Source: CAYPOY01 sp964412395 (GTDB lineage Bacteria > Chloroflexota > Anaerolineae > B4-G1). Taken from it: a stretch of 6,503 nucleotides of DNA. The stretch lies in contig CAYPOY010000305.1 in the NCBI GenBank assembly GCA_964412395.1, positions 1 through 6,503 of the forward strand, given 5' to 3'. The notes under the pieces were generated by a model. It worked only from the letters and a program-made list of their open reading frames with translations, did not search any database and had not been told where the DNA came from. A program made the position numbers and the translations under genes. Below, in pieces: positions 1-6,503 of the stretch. The number at the start of each line of letters is the position of its first letter. Position 1 is the first letter of the stretch.

Positions 1-671
1 AAAGCGTCCTGCTCATTGACCTGGACCCCCAGGCCCATCTCACCGTCTCGCTGGGGTTGAGACCCGAGAACCTGCGTCGCGCAGTAGGTGATGCGCTCCT
101 GGAGAACACTTCGCTGGTGAGCATCAGCCGCGAGACCCCGATATTCGGTCTGGACATCGTGCCTGCCAATCGGATGCTGATCGTCCTCGACAAAATCCTC
201 TACGGGCGACCGGGTTATCAGCTTCACTTAAAAAAAGGGCTGGACGCTATAGGAGAGGGTTTTTACGACTTCGTCCTGATTGACTGCCCGCCCTCCCTTG
301 GAACACTAACCCTCAACGGGCTGACAGCGGCCGATTTGCTCATCATCCCCGTCCAATGCGATTATTACGCTGCTTACTCACTTCGTCACTTCCTGAAACT
401 GGTTCAACAGGTACAAGAGAAAGCGAACCCCTGGCTGACCTATCGCGTGCTGGTGACAATGTACGATCGGCGCAACAAGATCTGCCGGGTCATACTTGAT
501 CAGATGCAGCGAGGGCTGAACAGCATTCTCTTTAAGACCATTATTGAGGTAGATACCAAGTTGCGGGAGAGCCCGGCGTTCGGTCAACCGGTCACACTCT
601 ATGCACCAAACACCCGAGGAACTCAACAGTACCGCGCCCTGGCCAAGGAGTTGATGAACCATGACGGATAA
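1..671 (+). CDS. ParA/Soj/MinD-family ATPase (5' partial)
   Basis: This is the C-terminal 222 codons of a ParA-type P-loop ATPase. The reading frame begins at base 3 and the stop is TAA at 669-671. Visible signatures are the LLIDLDPQ strand (9-32), where the first Asp is the usual catalytic or structural Asp of the family; the Walker B-like LIDCPPS (276-296); a central LVTMYDRR stretch; and the C-terminal KLRESPAFGQPV and APNTRGTQQYRALAKEL segments, both typical of ParA/Soj. The deviant Walker A motif would be about 30-40 residues upstream, outside the window. An internal TTG at 57 is not the start, because family homology continues upstream of it. ParA ATPases bind ATP, dimerise on nucleoid DNA or membrane, and position chromosomes, plasmids, chemosensory arrays or other cargo. 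No ParB-like partner is visible; the next genes encode membrane sensors, so a cargo-positioning role is possible but inferred. Family assignment is secure; the cargo is unknown. Confidence 0.95.
   Translation, partial: SVLLIDLDPQAHLTVSLGLRPENLRRAVGDALLENTSLVSISRETPIFGLDIVPANRMLIVLDKILYGRPGYQLHLKKGLDAIGEGFYDFVLIDCPPSLGTLTLNGLTAADLLIIPVQCDYYAAYSLRHFLKLVQQVQEKANPWLTYRVLVTMYDRRNKICRVILDQMQRGLNSILFKTIIEVDTKLRESPAFGQPVTLYAPNTRGTQQYRALAKELMNHDG
645..650 (+). promoter_or_regulatory. Shine-Dalgarno site inside the parA-like gene for the downstream sensor
   Basis: AAGGAG lies ten bases before the ATG at 661, within the last codons of the ParA-like gene. It supports 661 as the start of the second gene. 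The ATG at 654 is in the ParA frame and is not a competitor. The 11-bp overlap (661-671) means that ribosomes finishing the ATPase end almost on top of the next start, the usual arrangement for translational coupling. Confidence 0.7.
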
Positions 672-2667
672 AGATCTCAGAAACCAGCTCGAAGGGCTGT
701 TTTCCGACGCCGTGCTCGAGCCAGAGGCAGATGCAGAGGGAGCCGAACTGCTGCTGGAGGAAGCAATCGCTGACCTCCTCGGAGGCGAAGCCGAGGCCGA
801 GGCCGATCTGGTAGCATCCGGGCCAGCGATGGTGGAAATTCCTCCGCCTGTCCCGGCAAAGCTAGAAGAGATCGAGATGGAAAGGCAAGCGTCTCATCCA
901 ACAGACTTCCTTGCCTGGGAGGCCCAATTGCGAGAACAGCGCCTCAGGGTGCTGAACATCATGCTCGGCAGTCTGGCAGGCATTGGGACCATCGCTGTCA
1001 TTTTCCTGCTAATCAACCTGGCCCAGGAACCAAGTCGGTGGTTACAGGTTTATATTCCCTACTTTGCTGCTTACGTGGTGTTGATGGCCCTGGCCATAAC
1101 ATGGCGGGGCAACCCCACGGTGCGAGCCTGCTTCCTGATCTTGCTGGCCTACGGCGTCGGAATAGCCGCTCTGCTAAACGAAGGCCCGCTGAGCGCAGGG
1201 GGGCTCTACCTTCTAGCAGCACCCCTGTTGCTTTCGCTTCTCGTAAAACAACGTGCTGGCACAATCGCTGCCGTGGTAAGTAGCGTAATCTACACCGCTT
1301 TCTTGCTGGCTGATCACCAGGGTTGGCTTCATCCAGGCACTCCATATAGACCCGATGTCTTGCCCTCCGTGCTAAGCCTGATTAGCACCTTTATCCTGAT
1401 AACTGCCTGTGTCATATTCGTACAGTGGATGTTCAATCACACTTTAACCAGCGCCCTCCGTGAGGCGGAGCAAAAACACAACGAATCAGCTCACTCTCGG
1501 TCACTCCTTGCGGAGCGAGCAGATGAACTGGGAAAAGCGAATGCCCTGCTACAGAAACGCACACTCCAGCTCCAAACTGCTGCCCAGGTTTCTAGCGCTA
1601 CTACCTTCTCAGTGCTTGACCCCAACGAGCTAGTGCAGCAAGTAGTGGATCTGATCCACAACCGATTTGATCTCTACTATGTCGGCCTATTCCTGACCGA
1701 TAAATCCGGACAGTGGGCGCTACTGCAGGCCGGCACAGGCGAGGTTGGTCGTCAGATGCTGGCCCAGGGCTACAAAATCAAGGTGGACACCTCCTCGACG
1801 GTTGGCCGGTGCATTGTCAACGCCCAGGCTCGTATCGCTCTGGATGCAGGGGCGGTCCACTTTGCCAGTCCAATTGAGCAAGTCAAAGTCACCCCATCAC
1901 TGCCGAATACACGCTCGGAGATGGTACTGCCGCTGCAGTCCCGCGGCCGAGTAATTGGTGCACTGACCTTGCAAAGCACCGAACACGAGTCCTTCTCTCA
2001 GGAAGACATCCCCGTGTTGCAAACGATGGCCGACCAGGTAGCAGTGGCTATTGATAACACGCAGTTATTCGCGCAAGCCCAGGCGAACCTGGAGAAGTTG
2101 AAAGAAAGTCAAAGGCGCTATGTGCGCGAGCAATGGGCCGAGTTCATGTCCACCCAGGAAGCCCCTATCTACGAACGCACTCAACCAGACGTGACACCTC
2201 TCGGCGGCACCGTGCCGCCCGAAGTGGAGCGGGCGATGGCGCGGCAGCAGGCAGTCGTGCAATCAGATACGGGCGACGGGACAGGACAGGCCGCTCTGGT
2301 GGTGCCCATCAGCCTACGCGGCGAACCCCTTGGCGCGCTGGGTTTGCACGAGACGAAAGGAGGGCGGCGGTGGACGGACGACGAGCTCGCGCTCATCGAA
2401 GCCGTGGCCGACCAGATGGCGCTGGCCATCGAGAACGCTCGCTTGCTGGAAGAGACCCGGCAGCGTGCGGAGCGGGAGCGGATTATTGCCGACATCACCA
2501 CCCAGGTTCGCGCTTCCATGGATCTTGAGACTATCCTGCAGACAGCCGTGCGGCAACTCGGCGCAGCTCTCGGCGCCGACCGGGCTTTCGTACAGTTAAG
2601 CACGGGCACACAACTGTCCGAGAAGCAACATCTGAAAGAACACTGTAAAGACGGCACACAGGAGTAG
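661..2667 (+). CDS. Six-TM GAF-domain membrane sensor without a visible output domain
   Basis: The 668-residue product reads as an integral membrane sensor. Residues 1-75 form an acidic, Ala/Leu-rich tail followed by a proline patch (IPPPVP, 60-65). About six hydrophobic helices follow, near 98-121, 127-148, 156-175, 180-196, 199-219 and 233-259. A charged coiled-coil-like stretch (about 262-315) leads to a full GAF domain (about 319-470) with the TRSEMVLPL and RVIGALTLQS strands. A half-size GAF-like unit (about 470-600) starts with RRYVREQW (485-492) and ends in IENARLLEE. A further linker helix and the first roughly 40 residues of another GAF-like fold (LGAALGADRAFVQL) close the protein before a TAG stop. 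GAF domains bind small ligands or mediate dimerisation; no ligand can be named. No histidine kinase, cyclase, phosphatase or receiver motif is present. It overlaps the ParA-like gene and lies 7 bp before the next sensor, so it probably acts with them. The family is clear; the function is not. Confidence 0.92.
   Translation: MTDKDLRNQLEGLFSDAVLEPEADAEGAELLLEEAIADLLGGEAEAEADLVASGPAMVEIPPPVPAKLEEIEMERQASHPTDFLAWEAQLREQRLRVLNIMLGSLAGIGTIAVIFLLINLAQEPSRWLQVYIPYFAAYVVLMALAITWRGNPTVRACFLILLAYGVGIAALLNEGPLSAGGLYLLAAPLLLSLLVKQRAGTIAAVVSSVIYTAFLLADHQGWLHPGTPYRPDVLPSVLSLISTFILITACVIFVQWMFNHTLTSALREAEQKHNESAHSRSLLAERADELGKANALLQKRTLQLQTAAQVSSATTFSVLDPNELVQQVVDLIHNRFDLYYVGLFLTDKSGQWALLQAGTGEVGRQMLAQGYKIKVDTSSTVGRCIVNAQARIALDAGAVHFASPIEQVKVTPSLPNTRSEMVLPLQSRGRVIGALTLQSTEHESFSQEDIPVLQTMADQVAVAIDNTQLFAQAQANLEKLKESQRRYVREQWAEFMSTQEAPIYERTQPDVTPLGGTVPPEVERAMARQQAVVQSDTGDGTGQAALVVPISLRGEPLGALGLHETKGGRRWTDDELALIEAVADQMALAIENARLLEETRQRAERERIIADITTQVRASMDLETILQTAVRQLGAALGADRAFVQLSTGTQLSEKQHLKEHCKDGTQE
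2660..2664 (+). promoter_or_regulatory. Shine-Dalgarno site for the Cache/GAF receptor gene
   Basis: AGGAG ends ten bases before the ATG at 2675 and overlaps the end of the preceding gene, whose TAG stop is 2665-2667. The spacing equals that before the second gene. It supports 2675 as the true start, and with the 7-bp gap it leaves no room for a separate promoter or terminator between the two sensor genes. Confidence 0.7.
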
Positions 2668-2674
2668 ACACGCA

Positions 2675-5600
2675 ATGGTCGAAAGAAAATCACAACTGAC
2701 GGTCGGACGAAGTATCCGGACGCGATTGCTGGTACTGTTGTTGAGTTTGACCACAATCTCGGTGCTGACCATTGCCTACCTGGGTGTTAACTCGATCCAG
2801 AGAGTGGGGCAAAGTGCTCAACAGACCAGCGGCGAGGCGCTGCGCACTCAGGCGGAAGAATACCTTCGCCAGGTGACCATTGGTGATGCTCAGAGGAATG
2901 ACCTCGCATTGAAGAGAGCACAATACGATGCTGAGAATGTGGCTCAGTACGCTGCGGGCATCTTCGAGAGGCCAGATGCCTTCACCAGTGGAGCCTATTG
3001 GCAAGCTGAGGATCACATGTTCACTGGCCCCGATGGGCAGTATATGAGTTATGAGACCGACGTAAGCGATGCCTTCGTGCCCAACCTTGTGGATATAGAA
3101 GATGAGTTGCTGACGGTCCTGGAGTTGAGTGCATATTTGGATTTCATTTTGGTCCCAACCTACGAAAGCGATCCCAACACGGTGGCTATATACCTGGGTA
3201 CGGAAGAAGATGTACTTCGATACTACCCGAATATCAACATAGGATCTGTCGTTCCACCAGACTTTCAAGTTACCCAGCGTCCGTGGTACATCAGCGCTGC
3301 CCCGGAGAGCAACCCAGAGCGGGCGGTGGCATGGTCGCCCGTCTACGTTGACGCGACCGGCAAAGGCTTGATGGTAACGGCCGCCGCTCCCGTCTGCACC
3401 AGCCAGGGTGAATTCGTGGGGGTTGTCGGCATCGACGCTACTCTGGAGGACATCAGCGCCAGCGTCGAAAAGGCCCGGTTGCTTGGTAGTGGTTACTCTT
3501 TCCTCGTTGATGACACAGGACACGCCATTGCCCTTCCGGAGCAGGGTTATCAGGATATCCTGGGGCATTCCGCTGAGCCTGACGAGTTTGGGGCCGACCT
3601 GAGCGAGACCACGACGGAATTCGCCCCCGTACTGGCCAAAATGATGGCTGGCTCGACCGGTTTTGACACTCTGGAGGTAGGCGGCAGGAAATTGTTTGTT
3701 GCCTATGCCCCTCTGGAAAGCACGGGATGGAGCCTGGCCAACGTCGTTAAGGCAGACGAAGTGCTCCAGGCCATGGCCACTCTACAGGAGGAGTTGGAGA
3801 CCTCGACCCGATCACTGGTGCTGGCACACATCTTGCCCGTTGGCGGAGGTATTCTCATTGCAGTGACGGTGATTGGCCTCCTACTGACCAATCGCCTGAC
3901 TGGCCCGATCCAAAGACTGGCGACCGTGGCTCAACGGATTGGGGCTGGTGAGTGGGATGCCCCGCTCCCACGGACAGGCAATGACGAGATTGGCGTTCTC
4001 TCCCAGGCTTTCGCCAGCATGATCGCGCAGTTACGCGAATTGATGGAAAGCCTGGAACAGCGCGTGGCCGAGCGCACGGCCGATCTGGAGCGGCGATCCG
4101 TCCAATTGGAGGCCGCCGCCCAGGTAGCGCGGAAGGCCGCGGCGATCCGGGATGTGACCCAACTCCTGGATGCCACCGTCCGCCTTGTCTCCGACCGCTT
4201 CGGCTTTTACCACGCTGGCATCTTCCTGCTGGATGAGGCGAAGAAGTACGCGGTGTTGCGCGCTGCCTCCTCCGAAGGCAGTCAGAAGATGCTTGCCCGG
4301 GGCCACAAACTGCAGGTCGGCGAGGTCGGTATCGTCGGCTGGGTCGCCGGATCCAGACAGCCCCGCGTCGCCCTCGACGTCGGCGAGGACGCCGTCTTCT
4401 TCGACAATCCCGACCTGCCCCACACCCGTTCGGAGATGGCGCTGCCGCTGGAGGTCCAGGATCGCGTTATCGGGGTGCTGGATGTACAATCCACGGAAGC
4501 GGCAGCATTCTCAGACGAGGACGTGGCGGTTCTACAGACACTGGCCGACCAGTTGGCCGTCGCTATAGAGAACGCCCGCCTGATGGAGCGCGCGGAGGCT
4601 CAACTGCGCGAACTGAGCCTCCTCCAGGGCGAGTACAGCGCCGCCGCCTGGGCCAAACTGGCATCGTCAGAGCACTCGTTGAGCTATGTCTACGACCGCA
4701 TTGACGTCATGCCAGCAGAGAAGTTAAAGGCACCAGTCCTCGACCTGGCCCTGGAGCGCAGCGAGACCGTCGCTCTCGTCGAACCGGAGACGACAGGGAC
4801 AGCACTGGCGACGCCGCTCAAGTTGCGCGACCAGGTCATTGGGGCTCTCGGCATCCAGGAGACGGACGGGACCCGAGAGTGGTCACCCAACGAGATCGCC
4901 CTAGTCGAGGCGGTGAGCAGTCAGGTGGCGCTGGCGCTGGAGAACGCCCGCCTGTTCGAGCAAACCCAGGCCACCCTGGCCGAGACGGAGACCCTCTACC
5001 GCACCAGCCGAGCCATTGGCGCGTCCACCTCGCCCGAAGAGGTAGGGCAGGCGCTGATGGACTATGCCCCCACCAGCGGCGTGGACGTCGCCCGCGTCTT
5101 GCTTTTTGAACACGACGAGCAAGGACAGCCGGCTTACATGGTGATGTGTGAGGAGTGGACGGTGGACAACCGGCCGGCCCAGCCCTACGGCACGCGCCTC
5201 TCACTGGAGGACTATCCGCTGGCAAACCTTTTGAACCCGAACGAGCCGGTCATCGTAGAAGACGTGCTCACCGATCACAGGGCCAACGAAATGAGCCGCA
5301 CATTCATCGCGACTATATCGGGCCTGCGCTCCTTCGCTATGGTGCCCATCACCGTCGGGGAACGTTGGATCGGAATGATCTTTGCTGGCCGCAACGAACC
5401 CTCCACCTTCAGAGAGAAGCTCATCCGTGGCTACTGGACGTTGGCTGGGCAGGCCGCCGTGGCGCTCGAGAACCTGCGCCTTCTGGAAGAGACACAGCGG
5501 AGGGCAACCCAGTTAGCCACCGCCGCCGAGGTCGCCCGGGATGCGACCGCCATCCTGGACGTGGGCCAGTTACTGGACGAGACAGCGAATCTCATCTCCG

Positions 5601-6503
5601 AGCAGTTTGGCTTCTACCACGCCGGCGTCTTCCTCCTGGATGAGCAGGACGAGTACGCCGTCCTGCAGGCCGCCTCGTCCGAGGGCGGGCACCGCATGCT
5701 GGAGCGGGGTCATAAACTGAAAGTCGGTAAGGTTGGTATCGTCGGCCACGTCGCCGGCACGGGGGAACCTCGCATTGCCCTGGATGTGAGCGAGGACACC
5801 GCACACTTCGCTCACTCTGACCTCCCCGACACCCGCTCGGAGATGGCATTGCCGCTGAAAGTACAGGAGCGAGTAATCGGGGTGCTAGACGTCCAATCCA
5901 TCCAGGAGTCTGCCTTCTCCGAGGACGATGTGGCAGTTTTGCAGACGCTGGCCGACCAGTTGGCCACCGCCATCGCAAACGCCCGCCTGTTCCAGGAGGT
6001 TCGGACCGACGCAATGCGCCGCGCCCTCATCAACGAAGTGCAACAGGCTATTGCGGCGTCGCTTGATCCGGGTGAGCTACTCCACCAGACCGGGGAGGTT
6101 ATCTCCCGTCGCCTGCAGAGGCCCTCCGCCCTCTTCCTCTGGGAGCCAGGGGAGGAGGTCCTCCGCCCCGTCGCAGTCCACGATGCCCATGCCGCCGACG
6201 TTCCGCTGGCCGATGGCGTGCGGGTGACCCGCGAGATGAATCCCACCCTTTTCTCTGAAGTGGTGGATGGACGCCGCATCTGTGTGCTGGAACCGTCTGC
6301 CCAAGGGCAAGCCGTGCCCCTACTGGCCGAGCAACCTGGAATTCAGACCGGTGTATACGTCCCCCTGACCGCCCATGACCAGGTGATGGGGGTGCTGGCC
6401 CTCGCTCAGCCCGAGGAGCGCCCCCCTGAGGGAACGGGCTTCGTCGAGAGCATCGGCGCTAACCTGAGCGTGGCCCTGGAGAACGCCCGGCTGTACCAGG
6501 ATG
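2675..6503 (+). CDS. dCache-HAMP-multi-GAF transmembrane receptor, probable sensor kinase or similar (3' partial)
   Basis: The frame is open from ATG 2675 to the right edge: 1276 complete codons with no stop. In order: TM helix (about 18-38); an extracytoplasmic double-Cache sensor (about 43-375) with RPWY at 202-205, VYVD at 223-226, GIDAT at 252-256, GYSFLVD at 273-279 and GWSLANVV from 351; a second TM (about 381-404); HAMP (about 405-458) with its DEIG motif at 437-440; a coiled coil (about 458-490); GAF1 (about 493-636); a half-size GAF-like unit (about 637-760); GAF3 (about 770-935); GAF4 (about 960-1105); and GAF5 (from about 1106, cut). Cache domains bind small extracellular ligands, and HAMP passes the signal to cytoplasmic modules. 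The output is not visible. A histidine kinase is the commonest ending for such chains, but a SpoIIE-type phosphatase, cyclase or other module is possible. GAF1 and GAF4 are recent-looking duplicates. The early Cache-coding part is clearly poorer in GC than the GAF part. It is probably cotranscribed with the two genes upstream. Confidence 0.95.
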   Translation, partial: MVERKSQLTVGRSIRTRLLVLLLSLTTISVLTIAYLGVNSIQRVGQSAQQTSGEALRTQAEEYLRQVTIGDAQRNDLALKRAQYDAENVAQYAAGIFERPDAFTSGAYWQAEDHMFTGPDGQYMSYETDVSDAFVPNLVDIEDELLTVLELSAYLDFILVPTYESDPNTVAIYLGTEEDVLRYYPNINIGSVVPPDFQVTQRPWYISAAPESNPERAVAWSPVYVDATGKGLMVTAAAPVCTSQGEFVGVVGIDATLEDISASVEKARLLGSGYSFLVDDTGHAIALPEQGYQDILGHSAEPDEFGADLSETTTEFAPVLAKMMAGSTGFDTLEVGGRKLFVAYAPLESTGWSLANVVKADEVLQAMATLQEELETSTRSLVLAHILPVGGGILIAVTVIGLLLTNRLTGPIQRLATVAQRIGAGEWDAPLPRTGNDEIGVLSQAFASMIAQLRELMESLEQRVAERTADLERRSVQLEAAAQVARKAAAIRDVTQLLDATVRLVSDRFGFYHAGIFLLDEAKKYAVLRAASSEGSQKMLARGHKLQVGEVGIVGWVAGSRQPRVALDVGEDAVFFDNPDLPHTRSEMALPLEVQDRVIGVLDVQSTEAAAFSDEDVAVLQTLADQLAVAIENARLMERAEAQLRELSLLQGEYSAAAWAKLASSEHSLSYVYDRIDVMPAEKLKAPVLDLALERSETVALVEPETTGTALATPLKLRDQVIGALGIQETDGTREWSPNEIALVEAVSSQVALALENARLFEQTQATLAETETLYRTSRAIGASTSPEEVGQALMDYAPTSGVDVARVLLFEHDEQGQPAYMVMCEEWTVDNRPAQPYGTRLSLEDYPLANLLNPNEPVIVEDVLTDHRANEMSRTFIATISGLRSFAMVPITVGERWIGMIFAGRNEPSTFREKLIRGYWTLAGQAAVALENLRLLEETQRRATQLATAAEVARDATAILDVGQLLDETANLISEQFGFYHAGVFLLDEQDEYAVLQAASSEGGHRMLERGHKLKVGKVGIVGHVAGTGEPRIALDVSEDTAHFAHSDLPDTRSEMALPLKVQERVIGVLDVQSIQESAFSEDDVAVLQTLADQLATAIANARLFQEVRTDAMRRALINEVQQAIAASLDPGELLHQTGEVISRRLQRPSALFLWEPGEEVLRPVAVHDAHAADVPLADGVRVTREMNPTLFSEVVDGRRICVLEPSAQGQAVPLLAEQPGIQTGVYVPLTAHDQVMGVLALAQPEERPPEGTGFVESIGANLSVALENARLYQD
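4103..4582 (+). repeat. Internal coding duplication, copy 1 (linker helix + GAF1)
   Basis: Residues 477-636 of the receptor align without any gap to residues 946-1105, at a constant offset of 1407 bp (469 codons). By hand count about 113 of 160 residues agree, roughly 71%. Shared blocks include FGFYHAG, KVG/EVG followed by IVG, TRSEMALPL, RVIGVLDVQS and AVLQTLADQLA. At DNA level the 18-base stretch CTGGCCGACCAGTTGGCC is identical in both copies (4541-4558 and 5948-5965). Confidence 0.85.
5510..5989 (+). repeat. Internal coding duplication, copy 2 (linker helix + GAF4)
   Basis: This is the second copy of the 480-bp unit at 4103-4582, in frame and in the same orientation. The duplicated unit includes the helix entering the GAF domain (QLATAAEVAR against QLEAAAQVAR) and ends at the NARL helix. 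What follows differs: copy 1 is followed by a half-size GAF-like unit, copy 2 by another full-size GAF-like domain. Confidence 0.85.

Noticed and set aside
57..59. TTG as a start codon for the ParA-like gene
   Set aside because: In-frame family sequence (LLIDLDPQ and following residues) lies upstream, so this is an internal leucine of a gene cut by the window edge.
228..239. TTAAAAAAAGGG, a seven-A run in slippery-heptamer phase within the ParA-like gene
   Set aside because: Conserved ParA sequence continues in the same frame on both sides. A -1 shift reaches a stop after about 15 codons, and I see no convincing downstream stimulatory structure. It encodes an ordinary Lys-Lys pair.
2558..2585. 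GC-rich imperfect dyad near GGCGC...GCGCC, considered as a terminator
   Set aside because: It lies inside coding sequence, has no following T-run, and is 80 bases before the stop. It is explained by repeated Gly/Ala codons.
2181..2756. Minus-strand open frame of 191 codons spanning the junction of the two sensor genes
   Set aside because: Its product is rich in Ser, Arg and Pro with no fold-like pattern, and it lies opposite clear GAF coding sequence and a ribosome binding site. It is a shadow frame.
2690..3568. Long minus-strand open frame of 292 codons opposite the Cache domain
   Set aside because: The plus strand here encodes a well-conserved Cache domain in one continuous frame. The antisense product has no recognisable motif and looks like a shadow.
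5155..5643. Plus-strand open frame of 162 codons within the GAF region
   Set aside because: It is out of frame with the receptor, rich in Arg and Gly, and overlaps GAF3 and GAF4, which are recognisable in the true frame.

Overview
The window is a dense stretch of co-directional plus-strand coding DNA. It holds three genes and almost no intergenic sequence. The first gene is cut by the left edge and the third by the right edge. The style of the GAF-domain proteins (chains of GAF modules, each ending in an IENARLF-like helix, and a 6-TM or Cache input without a recognisable soluble output in view) is what I associate with Chloroflexota, especially Anaerolineae-like lineages. The moderate-to-high GC content fits that. 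This assignment rests on protein style only and is an inference.

Layout: (1) 1-671, the C-terminal part of a ParA/Soj/MinD-type ATPase, with its Walker A region upstream of the window. (2) 661-2667, a 668-residue membrane protein with an acidic cytoplasmic N-terminal tail, about six transmembrane helices, a coiled coil, a full GAF domain, a half-size GAF-like domain and a terminal GAF fragment, but no kinase or other output domain. (3) 2675 to the right edge, a very large receptor (1276 residues visible, still open) with a TM helix, an extracytoplasmic double-Cache sensor, a second TM helix, HAMP, a coiled coil and five GAF or GAF-like domains. Its output domain lies beyond the window.

The first two genes overlap by 11 bp and the second and third are 7 bp apart. 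Each downstream start has a Shine-Dalgarno-like purine tract, so this looks like one transcription unit with translational coupling. No ParB or Spo0J gene is visible, so the ParA may be an orphan. ParA-like ATPases are known to position chemosensory arrays and other cargo as well as chromosomes. A working hypothesis is therefore that this ATPase positions or organises the two sensors encoded behind it. The two sensors share a [full GAF + half GAF] module, which suggests a common ancestry for their cytoplasmic parts and perhaps co-assembly.

I saw no RNA genes, mobile elements, CRISPR arrays, promoters or terminators. The promoter of the unit should lie left of the window and its terminator to the right.
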